Positions 31,231-40,467 of a DNA stretch of 64,000 nucleotides are shown here, one piece after another. The stretch lies in assembly GCF_030064165.1 (NCBI RefSeq), contig NZ_CP125947.1, forward strand, positions 3,348,001-3,412,000, given 5' to 3'. Position 1 is the stretch's first letter. Each line of letters starts with the position of its first letter. The notes beneath the pieces were generated by a model. It did no database searches. It worked only from the letters and a program-made list of their open reading frames with translations, and had not been told where the DNA came from. This DNA is from Comamonas resistens (GTDB lineage Bacteria; Pseudomonadota; Gammaproteobacteria; Burkholderiales; Burkholderiaceae_C). A program made the translations under genes and the position numbers.

Positions 31231-32598
31231 TTAGCCCCAGAGCCGATTGATATCGTTGAAAAAGGCGACTGACATCATCAGTAGGATTACAGCCACGCCA
31301 GCGCGCTGCAACCTCTGCGCCCAGACATCAGAGACATTCCGCCCCGTCACGCCTTCCCAAAGATAATACATCAGGTGCCCACCATCAAGAACGGGCAATG
31401 GTAGCAGGTTGAGTACGCCCAGACTGATGCTGATAAGCGCAAGAAACGATAAATACTGTACCAAGCCCATGCTGGCGGATTTGCCTGCGTAATCGGCGAT
31501 CGTCAGAGGGCCGCTGATATTTTTCAATGAAGCCTGACCAATCAGCATGCGCCCCATCATGCGCAGCGTCATCGAGGACAGTTCCCAGGTTTTCTTCACC
31601 CCTGCCGCCAGGCCGTCCCAAGGCCCCAACCGTACTTCCACCATGGCAGGTTGCCCGCCAATATAGGCATTCACGCGAGCCGTTGATGGCTGACCATTCT
31701 TGCCATCGACCCGCTCGGGCCTGACTTGCAGCTGCAGCGTTCGACCATTGCGCTGAACCACCCAGATCTGAGGCTCGGCCCCAGCTGCACCAAGCTGGCG
31801 AATCATGTCCAGCAGCTGCAGACCATCGGAAGCAGGCTTGCCATTGAGGCTTTGTACCCAGTCACCCTTGCGCACGCCCGCCTGATCTGCGGGCCCGCCC
31901 TTCACCACATCATCGACTACGGGCGAAGTCCAGGCACCGACCAGACCGAGCTGCTTCATGAAGGCCGCATCGGGCTCTTTCTGCGCCAGGCTGCCCAGAT
32001 CCAGCTTGAGCACGCGAGGTGCAGCATTTCCATCTGCCGCGACTTCCAGCTCAACAGATTCACCTTCAATGGCCGCCGTGGTGATGGCCCAGCGCAAATT
32101 GCTCAGGGAAGTGACCGTCTCCCAGTCCTGCCCACCCTTGGCAATACGCCGAACCCAGTCACCACTTTGCACGCCAGCCGTCTGCAGGATCGAACCTGCG
32201 GGAGGTGCGGCCAGCCGCGCCGCAGGTTCGCTCTGCCCCATCCAGTTCACTGCGGTCAGCAAAGCAACCGCCAGCACCAGGTTGGCAATCGGTCCTGCAG
32301 CCACAATGGCGGTGCGTGCACGCAAGGGCTGGTTGTTGAAGGCCAGATGCCTTTCCTCGGGGCTGACCTCGGCTTCACGCTCGTCGAGCATGCGCACATA
32401 GCCTCCCAGGGGCAGGGCTGCAATCACGTATTCGGTACCGGACTTCTTGCTGGTCCAGCGCAGCAGAGGCCTGCCAAAGCCGATGGAGTAACGCAGCACC
32501 TTGACGCCACAAGCCACGGCCACCCGATAGTGCCCCCACTCATGCACAGCAATCAGAATGCCGAGCGCAACGATGAAAGACACAACTGTCAGCAACAC
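31231..32598 (-). CDS. rseP: Site-2 zinc metalloprotease RseP
   Basis: Intramembrane protease that cleaves anti-sigma factor RseA and remnant signal peptides. It has 455 aa from a GTG start at 32598. The zinc motif HEWGH occupies residues 19-23 in the first membrane span. Two tandem PDZ domains lie in the periplasmic middle (around 110-300), and the conserved LLPLPVLDGGHL carries the third zinc ligand in the last third. It sits between dxr and bamA, as in most proteobacteria. Confidence 0.96.
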   Translation of the reverse strand: MLLTVVSFIVALGILIAVHEWGHYRVAVACGVKVLRYSIGFGRPLLRWTSKKSGTEYVIAALPLGGYVRMLDEREAEVSPEERHLAFNNQPLRARTAIVAAGPIANLVLAVALLTAVNWMGQSEPAARLAAPPAGSILQTAGVQSGDWVRRIAKGGQDWETVTSLSNLRWAITTAAIEGESVELEVAADGNAAPRVLKLDLGSLAQKEPDAAFMKQLGLVGAWTSPVVDDVVKGGPADQAGVRKGDWVQSLNGKPASDGLQLLDMIRQLGAAGAEPQIWVVQRNGRTLQLQVRPERVDGKNGQPSTARVNAYIGGQPAMVEVRLGPWDGLAAGVKKTWELSSMTLRMMGRMLIGQASLKNISGPLTIADYAGKSASMGLVQYLSFLALISISLGVLNLLPLPVLDGGHLMYYLWEGVTGRNVSDVWAQRLQRAGVAVILLMMSVAFFNDINRLWG

Positions 32599-32692
32599 CT
32601 GATACTCCTTTTTTCCAATCAGCCAAAGGAATGCGGGCCGCAGCAGATCCCGTTACGACTCGCCGACGACATCAGTGAACGCTATCCCGCGA

Positions 32693-33871
32693 TCACAGTG
32701 CCCATTGTCGCGCGACCGATGCCGCCTGCTCCCGCGCACGTGCATCCAGAGCCATCAGGTCTTCAAGACTGGATACATTGCCGGGCTGCACGGACTCCAG
32801 CGTCTGCAGGTTCACCGCATGAATACGATCAAACGACAGGCGGCGCTCAAGAAAGGCCGCAACGGCAACTTCGTTGGCGGCGTTAAGCACCGTGGTCGTC
32901 CCTTCGGGCGCACGCAGCGCCTGCCAGGACAGATGCAGACCCGGAAAGCGCTTGGCGTCAGCCTCTTCAAAGGTCAGCGCAGCCAATTGAGCAAAGTCCA
33001 GCAGCGGTGCGCCACTGGCAATGCGCTCGGGCCAGGCCAGGCCGCAGGCAATGGGCACACGCATATCAGGCGTCCCCAGTTGCGCCAGCACCGACGAATC
33101 CTTGAACTGCACCATGGAATGCACGATCTGCTGCGGATGAATGACGACCTTGATCTTCTCGGGCGCCATGTCGAACAGCCAGCGCGCTTCGATCACCTCC
33201 AGCGCCTTGTTCATCATGGTGGCCGAATCCACCGAAATCTTGCGGCCCATGGAGAAATTGGGGTGCGCACAGGCCTGCTCCGGCGTGATCTCGGACAAGG
33301 TAGCCGGATCACGCTGGCGGAAAGGGCCGCCTGAAGCCGTCAGCAGCAGGGAGTCCACACGGTCTGCCCAGGTGCAGCTGTCTTCGGGCAGGCACTGGAA
33401 GATGGCCGAGTGTTCGCTATCGATAGGCAGCAGGGTCGCACCATGACGCTTGACCGCATCCATGAACAAAGCGCCGCCCACTACCAGAGCCTCCTTGTTG
33501 GCCAGCAGCAGACGCTTGCCCGCCTTGGCAGCCGCAAGACATGGAGCCAGACCAGCTGCCCCCACGATGGCGCCCATGACGGCATCTACATCGGGATGGG
33601 AAGCTATTATTTCAAGAGCATCTTGCGCTTGAAGGACTTGCGTTTGAAGCCTATTTTGCTTCAGCTTCTCCGCCAGCTGCTGAGCATGGGGCGCACTGGC
33701 CATCACGGCAAACTGCGGCTTGAACTGGGCGCATTGGCCGAGCATCAAGTCCACTTGCGTGGCTGCGCTCAGCGCAAAGATTTCATATTGATCGGGGTGG
33801 CGAGCCACCACATCCAGGGTATTGGTTCCTATGGAACCGGTAGAACCCAGAACCGTGATTTTCTGCTTCAT
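32693..33871 (-). CDS. dxr: 1-deoxy-D-xylulose 5-phosphate reductoisomerase
   Basis: Second enzyme of the MEP isoprenoid pathway (fosmidomycin target), NADPH-dependent. It has 392 aa. The NADPH-binding motif TVLGSTGSIGTNTLDV is at the N-terminus. Catalytic-region segments LLANKEALVVGG, LPIDSEHSAIFQ and TASGGPFR are present. The segment encoded at 33611-33660 (RLQTQVLQAQDALEIIAS) coincides with a stretch resembling repeat family B. It overlaps cdsA by 4 bp. Confidence 0.96.
   Translation of the reverse strand: MKQKITVLGSTGSIGTNTLDVVARHPDQYEIFALSAATQVDLMLGQCAQFKPQFAVMASAPHAQQLAEKLKQNRLQTQVLQAQDALEIIASHPDVDAVMGAIVGAAGLAPCLAAAKAGKRLLLANKEALVVGGALFMDAVKRHGATLLPIDSEHSAIFQCLPEDSCTWADRVDSLLLTASGGPFRQRDPATLSEITPEQACAHPNFSMGRKISVDSATMMNKALEVIEARWLFDMAPEKIKVVIHPQQIVHSMVQFKDSSVLAQLGTPDMRVPIACGLAWPERIASGAPLLDFAQLAALTFEEADAKRFPGLHLSWQALRAPEGTTTVLNAANEVAVAAFLERRLSFDRIHAVNLQTLESVQPGNVSSLEDLMALDARAREQAASVARQWAL
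33611..33660 (+). repeat. Repeat family B-like sequence inside dxr
   Basis: Plus-strand blocks TTCAAGAGCATC, TTGCGCTTGAA, TTGCGTTTGAAGCCTATTTT follow the same order as intergenic family B copies. It lies in frame within dxr on the opposite strand, in the nucleotide-binding domain. Confidence 0.5.
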
Positions 33872-34725
33872 GGATGCACAAAGGATGAGAGCATCATTGC
33901 CAGCGGCAGTGTGGGCAGAAGAGCATCAATGCGATCCAGGACACCACCATGGCCGGGCAGCAAGCCGCTGCTGTCCTTGACACCAACGCTGCGTTTGATG
34001 AGGGATTCGACCAGGTCGCCCACCACACTCATCGCAGCCATAAACACTGCAGCCAGCAGCAGGAACCATGTTCCGTGCGACTGCAGCACCGTATAGAAAC
34101 TTGAAACGCTGGAGCCATAGTGACGATCCGCCCAACTCCAGACCAGCGCCAGCACCACCACACCGGCCATTCCGCCCCAGACACCTTCCCAGCTCTTGCC
34201 GGGGCTGATGGAGGGCGCCAGTTTGTTCCTGGTGAATTTGAGGCCGAAGGTTCGGCCCGCGAAATAGGCAAAAATGTCGGCCACCCAGACCAGCACCAGC
34301 ACCGACAACAGGAAATTGATGCCGATGTTGCGGGCCTGAACCACGGCCATCCAGGCCAGCCACAGAGCCAGCACGCCGCCAATCAGGCGTACTGCTGCAG
34401 GGATATGCGGCCATCCCACCACACCAGCGCGCAGCAGCAATACACCGCCCAGCACCCAGCAGCAGCCAGCCACAATCCAGACCGTGGTCAGAGATTGCTG
34501 CAGCCAGCCCGCCCACCATGAGCCAGCACAAAGTGCGGTGCAAAGCGCGCCCAGCCCCAGTGCTCCAGCCTGCCCAAAACCGTTGAGTCGCCCCCACTCC
34601 CAGGCACCGGCGGCCATAAAGATCAGCATCAATACCGCAAACGGCACCGTGCTGGCGGGATAAAACAAGGCCGGCAGCAAAATGGCCAGCAATATCAAGG
34701 CGGTAATGACGCGCTGCTTGAGCAT
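33868..34725 (-). CDS. cdsA: Phosphatidate cytidylyltransferase CdsA
   Basis: Integral membrane enzyme making CDP-diacylglycerol from phosphatidate and CTP, the branch point of phospholipid synthesis. It has 285 aa with about eight hydrophobic segments. The C-terminal signature is spread over SISPGKSWEGVWGG and VGDLVESLIKRSVGVKDSSGLLPGHGGVLDRID, with the metal-binding Asp residues. It starts 14 bp after uppS and overlaps dxr by 4 bp. Confidence 0.96.
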   Translation of the reverse strand: MLKQRVITALILLAILLPALFYPASTVPFAVLMLIFMAAGAWEWGRLNGFGQAGALGLGALCTALCAGSWWAGWLQQSLTTVWIVAGCCWVLGGVLLLRAGVVGWPHIPAAVRLIGGVLALWLAWMAVVQARNIGINFLLSVLVLVWVADIFAYFAGRTFGLKFTRNKLAPSISPGKSWEGVWGGMAGVVVLALVWSWADRHYGSSVSSFYTVLQSHGTWFLLLAAVFMAAMSVVGDLVESLIKRSVGVKDSSGLLPGHGGVLDRIDALLPTLPLAMMLSSFVHP

Positions 34726-34739
34726 GGCACCTCTTGTGG

Positions 34740-35477
34740 TTAGGCCGTCAAAGTCGCATCCGACGGCTGTTGAATTTGTTCCGAAGTCTGGCCAAAGCGA
34801 CGCTCCCGGCCACTGAACACCGAGATGGCTTCGTCCAGCGCTGCTTCGTCGAAGTCGGGCCAGAGGCTATCGCTGAAGAACAGCTCCGTGTAAGCGGCTT
34901 GCCAGAGCAAAAAGTTGCTGATGCGCGTTTCACCACCGGTGCGAATCATCAGATCCGGATCAGGCACATGTGCCAGCGCCATGGCCTTGTCGAGGTTTTC
35001 CGGCGTCAGCTCCAGGCCTTGCTCCACCACCTTCTGCGCGGCCTGGGCGATGTCCCAGCGGCCTCCGTAGTTGAAACAGACATTGAGAATCAGGCGCGTG
35101 TTGTGCGCCGTGATGCGTTCTGCCTCGGCCAGGCCTGCGCGAACCTTCTCGCTCAGCCCCTGGCGATCACCGACGAAGTACAACCGCACGCCATCGGCAC
35201 TCAGTTGCTTGACTTCCTTGGCCAGTGCTGTCGCCAGCAGGCTCATCAGGCCCGAGACTTCTTCCTGCGGGCGATTCCAGTTCTCCGAGGAAAAGGCGAA
35301 CACCGTCAGCACCTGCACGCCCTGCTCCACGCAGGCACGCGCGCAGCGGCGCAGAGACTCCACGCCCTGCTTGTGACCGGCAAGGCGTGGAAGCAAGCGG
35401 CGCTTGGCCCAGCGCCCATTGCCATCCATGATGATGGCGATATGGCGCGGGACCGCGCCGTTCTTTGAGCTTGTCAA
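34740..35477 (-). CDS. uppS: Undecaprenyl diphosphate synthase (cis-prenyltransferase)
   Basis: Builds the C55 undecaprenyl carrier used for peptidoglycan and O-antigen. It has 245 aa. No ATG or GTG fits, so the start is taken as TTG at 35477 with AAGGA about 10 bp upstream. The catalytic Asp is in HIAIIMDGNGRWAKRR. The later motifs FAFSSENWNRP and DLMIRTGGETRISNFLLWQAAYTEL are standard. It starts 26 bp after frr. Confidence 0.95.
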   Translation of the reverse strand: MTSSKNGAVPRHIAIIMDGNGRWAKRRLLPRLAGHKQGVESLRRCARACVEQGVQVLTVFAFSSENWNRPQEEVSGLMSLLATALAKEVKQLSADGVRLYFVGDRQGLSEKVRAGLAEAERITAHNTRLILNVCFNYGGRWDIAQAAQKVVEQGLELTPENLDKAMALAHVPDPDLMIRTGGETRISNFLLWQAAYTELFFSDSLWPDFDEAALDEAISVFSGRERRFGQTSEQIQQPSDATLTA

Positions 35478-35503
35478 AAGTGCAAGTCCTTTGGCTTGAT
35501 GCC

Positions 35504-36064
35504 TTAGACCGCCAGGATGTCCTGCTCTTTGGCAGCCACCAGCACGTCGATCTCGGCAATATGCTTGTCCGTGATCTTCTGTATCTCGGCTTCGGAACGC
35601 TTCTGATCGTCCTCGGAAGCCTCCTTGTCCTTGACCAGCTTCTTCACGCCTTCGTTGGCATCGCGGCGCAGATTGCGGATGGCGATCTTGGAGTTTTCGC
35701 CTTCGTTGCGCGCCAGCTTGGTCATTTCCTTGCGGCGCTCTTCGCTCATGGGAGGCATGGGAACGCGGATCAGGTCCCCCATGGATGCGGGGTTCAGGCC
35801 CAGATCACTTTCGCGGATGGCCTTTTCCACCTTGGCTGCCATGTTCTTTTCCCAGGGCTGCACGCTGATGGTGCGGGCATCCAGCAGGGACACGTTAGCC
35901 ACCTGGGACAGCGGCACCATGGAGCCGTAGTACTCCACATGGATCGCATCCAGCAGGGCCGGGTTGGCACGGCCGGTACGCACGCGGGACAGGTTGTTCT
36001 TCAGAGCCTCGATGGATTGACCCATCTTGGTTTCGGTATTTTTCTTGATTTCAGCGATCGTCAT
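35504..36064 (-). CDS. frr: Ribosome recycling factor
   Basis: Splits the post-termination ribosome together with EF-G. It has 186 aa, the standard length, and a three-helix bundle plus hinge domain. Recognisable segments are [15 protein letters not shown] near the N-terminus, [18 protein letters not shown] [15 protein letters not shown] in the middle and the C-terminal helix ending [19 protein letters not shown]. It lies 39 bp after pyrH, the usual tsf-pyrH-frr-uppS order. Confidence 0.97.
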   Translation of the reverse strand: MTIAEIKKNTETKMGQSIEALKNNLSRVRTGRANPALLDAIHVEYYGSMVPLSQVANVSLLDARTISVQPWEKNMAAKVEKAIRESDLGLNPASMGDLIRVPMPPMSEERRKEMTKLARNEGENSKIAIRNLRRDANEGVKKLVKDKEASEDDQKRSEAEIQKITDKHIAEIDVLVAAKEQDILAV

Positions 36065-36103
36065 GTTCTTATTCCTTCACAGGCAATAGGCCGCAGCAAA
36101 CGC

Positions 36104-36826
36104 TCAAGCGTACACCAGAGTGCCTTCGTCATCACCCATGACCACGCTCTTGAGTGCGCCGGGCTTGACGATGGAGAACACACGGATCGGCAGCTTCTGG
36201 TCGCGGCACAGCGCGAAAGCCGTGGCATCCATGATGCCCAGATTGCGCGAGATGGCTTCGTCAAAAGTCAGCTTGTCATAACGGGTGGCGGAAGGATCCT
36301 TGACCGGATCGGCGGTGTAGACGCCATCGACCTTCGTGGCCTTCAGAACCACTTCGGCACCGATTTCGGCACCGCGCAGCGCAGCCGCAGTGTCGGTGGT
36401 GAAGAAGGGGTTGCCGGTACCTGCGGCAAACACCACGACCTTGCCCTCTTCCAGATACTGCAGCGCCTTGGGGCGCACATAGGGCTCAACCACCTGCTCG
36501 ATACCGATGGCCGACATCACACGGGCCGTCAGTCCCTGCTTGTCCATGGCGTCAGCCAGGGCCAGCGCGTTCATCACCGTGGCCAGCATGCCCATATAGT
36601 CGGCCGTGGCACGATCCATGCCCACGGAGCCCCCTGCCACGCCGCGGAAGATGTTGCCGCCGCCGATCACCACCGCGACCTGCACACCCACCTTGGTCAC
36701 TTCCACGATCTCGGCCACCATGCGCTCGATGGTTGCGCGGTTGATGCCGAACTGGTCATCCCCCATTAACGCCTCACCCGACAGCTTGAGCAAAATGCGC
36801 TTATGGGCAGGAATGGCGTTGGACAT
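36104..36826 (-). CDS. pyrH: UMP kinase
   Basis: Bacterial hexameric UMP kinase of the amino-acid-kinase family; makes UDP for nucleic acids and sugar nucleotides. It has 240 aa. Motifs are the N-terminal [24 protein letters not shown] and [20 protein letters not shown]. Directly downstream in the operon from tsf, with a 25-bp hairpin between the two. Confidence 0.97.
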   Translation of the reverse strand: MSNAIPAHKRILLKLSGEALMGDDQFGINRATIERMVAEIVEVTKVGVQVAVVIGGGNIFRGVAGGSVGMDRATADYMGMLATVMNALALADAMDKQGLTARVMSAIGIEQVVEPYVRPKALQYLEEGKVVVFAAGTGNPFFTTDTAAALRGAEIGAEVVLKATKVDGVYTADPVKDPSATRYDKLTFDEAISRNLGIMDATAFALCRDQKLPIRVFSIVKPGALKSVVMGDDEGTLVYA

Positions 36827-36881
36827 GGTGTTTCTCCGAGAGAAGTTAAGGTGAGAATGAAAAATGGGAGGGGAGATAAAT

Positions 36882-36906
36882 CAATCGCGGCACCAGGCCG
36901 CGATTG
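36882..36906 (-). terminator. Hairpin between tsf and pyrH
   Basis: Perfect 10-bp inverted repeat CAATCGCGGC / GCCGCGATTG with a 5-nt loop just after tsf. The following minus-strand sequence (ATTTATCT) is only moderately T-rich, so it may be a leaky terminator or an RNA-stabilising hairpin. Confidence 0.55.
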
Positions 36907-36922
36907 TTGCTAAGGCTTAGGT

Positions 36923-37753
36923 TTAAGCACCAGCCTTGGCTGCAGCCACTTGGGCAGCCACTTCGGCAGCGAAGTCGTCAGTCTTCTTCTCGATGCCTTC
37001 GCCCACGACATACATCGTGAAGCCCTTCACGGTAGTGTTGGCAGCCTTGAGCATCTGAGCCACGGTTTGCTTGCCGTCAGCAGCCTTCACGAAGACCTGG
37101 TCAGCCAGGGAAACTTCCTTCAGATACTTCTGCACCGAGCCTTCAACCATCTTGGCGACGATGTCGGCAGGCACGTCAGCGGAAGTCACGGCCACGGGCT
37201 TCATGGCAGCCACGTGCATTGCCACATCCTTGGCAGCAGCAGCTTCGCCGTCGAATTCAACGACCACACCAATGCGGGTGCCGTGCACGTAGGCAGCCAG
37301 GCCGGCGCCGTTGAAAGCCTTGAAGCGGCGGAAGGACATGTTTTCGCCGATCTTGCCGATCAGACCCTTGCGCACGTCTTCCAGGGTGGGGCCGTAGCCG
37401 TCTTGCTCGTAAGCCAGAGCGCCCAGGGCGTCGATGTCGGCGGGGTTGTGCAGAGCCACCAGCTTGGCAGCGGCATTGGCCATGGCCAGGAAGCTGTCGT
37501 TCTTGGACACGAAGTCGGTTTCGCTGTTGACTTCGATCAGGCCACCCTTGTCGCCTTCGATGAAAGCAGCCACAACGCCTTCAGCGGTCACGCGGGAAGC
37601 GGCCTTGCCAGCCTTAGTGCCCAGCTTGACGCGCAGCAGCTCTTCCGCCTTGGCCATATCGCCGTCAGCTTCGGTCAGAGCCTTCTTGCACTCCATCATG
37701 GGAGCGTCGGTCTTGGCACGCAGTTCGGCCACCATGCTTGCAGTAATTGCCAT
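36923..37753 (-). CDS. tsf: Elongation factor Ts
   Basis: Guanine nucleotide exchange factor for EF-Tu. It has 276 aa. The N-terminal UBA-like domain is followed by the conserved [22 protein letters not shown], and the core by [14 protein letters not shown], which contacts EF-Tu. Downstream of rpsB, from which it is separated by an intrinsic terminator-like hairpin that likely adjusts the EF-Ts to S2 ratio. Confidence 0.97.
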   Translation of the reverse strand: MAITASMVAELRAKTDAPMMECKKALTEADGDMAKAEELLRVKLGTKAGKAASRVTAEGVVAAFIEGDKGGLIEVNSETDFVSKNDSFLAMANAAAKLVALHNPADIDALGALAYEQDGYGPTLEDVRKGLIGKIGENMSFRRFKAFNGAGLAAYVHGTRIGVVVEFDGEAAAAKDVAMHVAAMKPVAVTSADVPADIVAKMVEGSVQKYLKEVSLADQVFVKAADGKQTVAQMLKAANTTVKGFTMYVVGEGIEKKTDDFAAEVAAQVAAAKAGA

Positions 37754-37799
37754 CGTATTTCTCCAGTATCAGTTCGATTCGTTACAGGATTTCGGCTAA

Positions 37800-37830
37800 A
37801 AAAACGGGGCTTCTCAGAGCCCCGCTTTTT
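37800..37830 (-). terminator. Terminator/attenuator between rpsB and tsf
   Basis: GC-rich stem CGGGGCT / AGCCCCG (37805-37823) flanked by A and T runs; on the minus strand it is followed by TTTTTTT. Partial read-through would keep the downstream genes expressed. Confidence 0.75.
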
Positions 37831-37861
37831 CTCGCGATGCGGTCGCGCAGCCGGACTTCGC

Positions 37862-38614
37862 TTAGGCGGCGGATGCTTCCACTTCCACGAACTCGTCGCC
37901 GTCTTCACCAGCGGCAGCCTTGACCACGTCGTTCAGACGGGCTTCACGGCCTTCCAGGATGGCGTCGGCAATGCCTTGGGCGTACAGCTGCACAGCCTTG
38001 GCGGAGTCGTCGTTACCAGGAATCACGTAGTCGATGCCTTCGGGGTTGTGGTTGGTGTCAACCACGCCGATCAGGGGAATGCCCAGCTTCTTGGCTTCAG
38101 CGATAGCGATCTTGTGGAAGCCCACGTCGATCACGAAGATAGCGTCGGGCAGGCCGTTCATGTCCTGGATACCGCCGATGTCCTTTTCCAGCTTTTCCAG
38201 TTCGCGAACGAACATCAGCTGTTCCTTCTTGGACATGGATTCCAGACCGGCTTCTTGCTGAGCCTTCATGTCCTTCAGACGCTTGATGGAGGTCTTGACG
38301 GTCTTGAAGTTGGTCAGCATGCCGCCCAGCCAGCGCTGGTCAACGTAAGGCACGCCAGCGCGCTGAGCTTGCTCAGCCACCAGTTCACGGGCTTGACGCT
38401 TGGTACCCACCATCAGCACAGTGCCGCCGTTAGCAGTCAGCTGCTTGGCGAACTTCTGGGCTTCCTGGAACATCGGCAGGGACTTTTCCAGGTTGATGAT
38501 GTGAATCTTGTTGCGGTGACCGAAGATGAACGGAGCCATCTTGGGGTTCCAGAAGCGAGTTTGGTGACCGAAGTGGACGCCAGCTTCCAGCATCTCGCGC
38601 ATTGTTACTGCCAT
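37862..38614 (-). CDS. rpsB: 30S ribosomal protein S2
   Basis: Small-subunit protein S2, 250 aa from the ATG at 38614 ([20 protein letters not shown]). The family signatures [14 protein letters not shown] and [25 protein letters not shown] are clear. The C-terminus has an acidic tail ([14 protein letters not shown]). It is the first gene of the leftward superoperon. The ~200-nt leader suggests autoregulation by S2, as known for rpsB-tsf in E. coli. Confidence 0.98.
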   Translation of the reverse strand: MAVTMREMLEAGVHFGHQTRFWNPKMAPFIFGHRNKIHIINLEKSLPMFQEAQKFAKQLTANGGTVLMVGTKRQARELVAEQAQRAGVPYVDQRWLGGMLTNFKTVKTSIKRLKDMKAQQEAGLESMSKKEQLMFVRELEKLEKDIGGIQDMNGLPDAIFVIDVGFHKIAIAEAKKLGIPLIGVVDTNHNPEGIDYVIPGNDDSAKAVQLYAQGIADAILEGREARLNDVVKAAAGEDGDEFVEVEASAA

Positions 38615-38823
38615 GTTAATTACCTCTAAGGTTAGGTCTAAAATCCGGCCCAACGATTGCTGTAATGCTCGGAGCATTGCCAGCAACACCTTGAATAGGC
38701 CGGTTTGCTATTTGCCTTGCTTGCCTGAAAGAGCGCCGCAGCATCACAAAAGCGTGCCGCATCCACCACTTACAGTGCTTCTCGATATGCCCCTTACGGG
38801 CCAACCCTTAGCAAAGCCGCAAA

Positions 38824-38832
38824 ATTTTAGCA
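38824..38832 (-). promoter_or_regulatory. Extended -10 promoter of the rpsB operon
   Basis: TGCTAAAAT on the minus strand is a good extended -10. It lies immediately before the divergent amidase start codon and would give rpsB a leader of about 200 nt. No clear -35. The leader contains the imperfect hairpin TGCTGGCAATGCTCCGAGCA, possibly an S2-binding site (inference). Confidence 0.5.
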
Positions 38833-38839
38833 CATCGCC

Positions 38840-40231
38840 ATGCAATACGACCTCAGTCACGCAGCTCTTGAGATTCGCGAGGGCCGCGAAAGCGCATCCA
38901 GCCTCATGGAATTGAGCATTGCCGCCGCACAAAGCCCTCTGTGCGCACATGTTTTCAGCCAGACTTTTTTCGACAGCGCCCGCTGGGCCGCCGCAGAAAC
39001 TCCGCGCACCCAACCTCTGGCAGGCCTGGCCGTTTCCATCAAGGACCTGTTTGATATGCAAGGTTCGCGCAGCGCCGCCAGCTCCAAGGTGCTTCGGAAC
39101 GCTCCTCTGGCAGAAAGCACGGCGACCGCTGTTGCCCGCCTGCAGAATGCAGGCGCTGCCCTCATCGGCCGTACACATATGGTGGAGTTTGCGTTTTCAG
39201 GCGTGGGGGTGAATCCGCACTTTGGCACGCCTGCAGCACTGGATGCACGCCACCCCGCCAACCCGCAGCTTGCGCCGACACGCCCTGCCCGCATTCCTGG
39301 CGGCTCATCTTCAGGGGCTGCAGTCTCGGTCGCCAGCGGCGCAGCCTGGGCTGCCCTGGGCTCGGACACCGGCGGCTCCATCCGCATTCCGGCCGCCCTC
39401 AACGGACTGGTTGGCTTCAAAAGCACGGCTCGCCTGGTCCCCACCGACGGCACCATCCCCTTGTCCCCCACTCTGGACACTGCCTGCGCCATCACGCGCA
39501 GCGTGCGCGATGCCGTGCTGCTCCATGAAATCCTCGCCGACCGCCAGGTCACCAGGATCGATCGTCCTCTGAATCAATGGCGTCTGGCCGTACCACGTCA
39601 GATCTTCTTCGAGCAGATCGAGCCCGCTGTCAAAGTCGCGTTTGAGCGCAGCGTCGCCCAGCTGCAGGCTGCGGGAGCATCCATCGAATGGATAGACCTG
39701 CCCGAACTTGAGGAGCTGGACGCCGTCAACATCATCGGCGGCTTCTCCCCCACAGAGAGCTATGCCTGGCACCGTCCCTATCTGCAGGACCCTGCCCAGG
39801 CCGCACTCTATGACCCACGCGTGCGCTCGCGCATCGAGCGCGGCGCCAACATGAGCGCAGCCGACTATCTGGATCTGATCGCTGCGCGCAAGCGCTGGAT
39901 TGCCAGGATGGAAGCTGCCATGGCTTCGTTTGATGCGCTGCTCTCCCCCACCACCCCCTTGACCGCCCCCACCATCAGCTCCGTTGCACCCGCCAATGGC
40001 CTGAGCCCGGAGGCCGACGCCAAGCACGATGCGGAATTTGTGCGCGTCAATGCCTTGCTGCTGCGCAATACCAGCGTCATCAATATGCTGGATGGCTGCG
40101 CACTCTCCCTGCCCTGCCATCAGGCCAATGAGCTGCCCATGGGCCTGATGATCTGGCACGCTGCGCTGCATGACGATGCCGTGCTGCAAATCAGCGCGGC
40201 CATTGAAGCCGTGCTTCAAGCCAACGCCTGA
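38840..40231 (+). CDS. Amidase (amidase-signature family)
   Basis: Amidase-signature hydrolase, 463 aa. The Ser-cisSer-Lys triad is visible: K68 in AVSIKDLFD, the Ser cluster 156-158 in PGGSSSGAAVS, and nucleophile S180 in GSDTGGSIRIPAA. GatA-like and close to the many stand-alone amidases annotated as GatA family. No gatB/gatC lies beside it, so a tRNA amidotransferase role is unlikely, and the substrate is unknown. It is divergent from rpsB and followed by two dispersed repeats before the NAD(P)HX repair gene. Confidence 0.88.
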   Translation: MQYDLSHAALEIREGRESASSLMELSIAAAQSPLCAHVFSQTFFDSARWAAAETPRTQPLAGLAVSIKDLFDMQGSRSAASSKVLRNAPLAESTATAVARLQNAGAALIGRTHMVEFAFSGVGVNPHFGTPAALDARHPANPQLAPTRPARIPGGSSSGAAVSVASGAAWAALGSDTGGSIRIPAALNGLVGFKSTARLVPTDGTIPLSPTLDTACAITRSVRDAVLLHEILADRQVTRIDRPLNQWRLAVPRQIFFEQIEPAVKVAFERSVAQLQAAGASIEWIDLPELEELDAVNIIGGFSPTESYAWHRPYLQDPAQAALYDPRVRSRIERGANMSAADYLDLIAARKRWIARMEAAMASFDALLSPTTPLTAPTISSVAPANGLSPEADAKHDAEFVRVNALLLRNTSVINMLDGCALSLPCHQANELPMGLMIWHAALHDDAVLQISAAIEAVLQANA

Positions 40232-40240
40232 TCTCGTTAC

Positions 40241-40318
40241 GACTTACGCAGATCAGGCTCCGGGCAAGAGCTTGGCCTCAAGGCCGCAGTCCTTGGGACA
40301 TCCTTGTTTGCGCAAGCT
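40241..40318. repeat. Dispersed repeat family A, copy 2
   Basis: 78-bp element starting GACTTACGC and ending GCGCAAGCT, with central hairpin TGGCC-TCAA-GGCCG (about 40273-40286). It shares ATCCTTGTTTGCG with the other copies and begins 10 bp after the amidase stop. Confidence 0.7.
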
Positions 40319-40328
40319 TTACCCATTA

Positions 40329-40377
40329 TTGATAGCTGCCAGCGCTTACCAGCAAAGGGTTAGCAGCCTATTTCATG
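40329..40377 (+). repeat. Dispersed repeat family B, intergenic copy
   Basis: TTGATAGCTGCC, AGCGCTTACC, GGGTTAGCAGCCTATTT in the family order. It lies directly beside family A copy 2, so the 236-bp amidase-nnr gap is mostly repeat DNA. The remaining ~90 bp before nnr shows no clear promoter. Confidence 0.6.
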
Positions 40378-40467
40378 CAAATCCATCACTCACCCCAACA
40401 GGCCGTTGACACTCAAAAGTCAACTCTATGAATAAGCAATGACTGCCGCTGGCGCTATGCTCGTCGC

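Noticed and set aside
38840..40231. Amidase as GatA of the tRNA amidotransferase
   Set aside because: No gatB or gatC beside it, and only the general amidase signature is shared; a stand-alone amidase is more likely.
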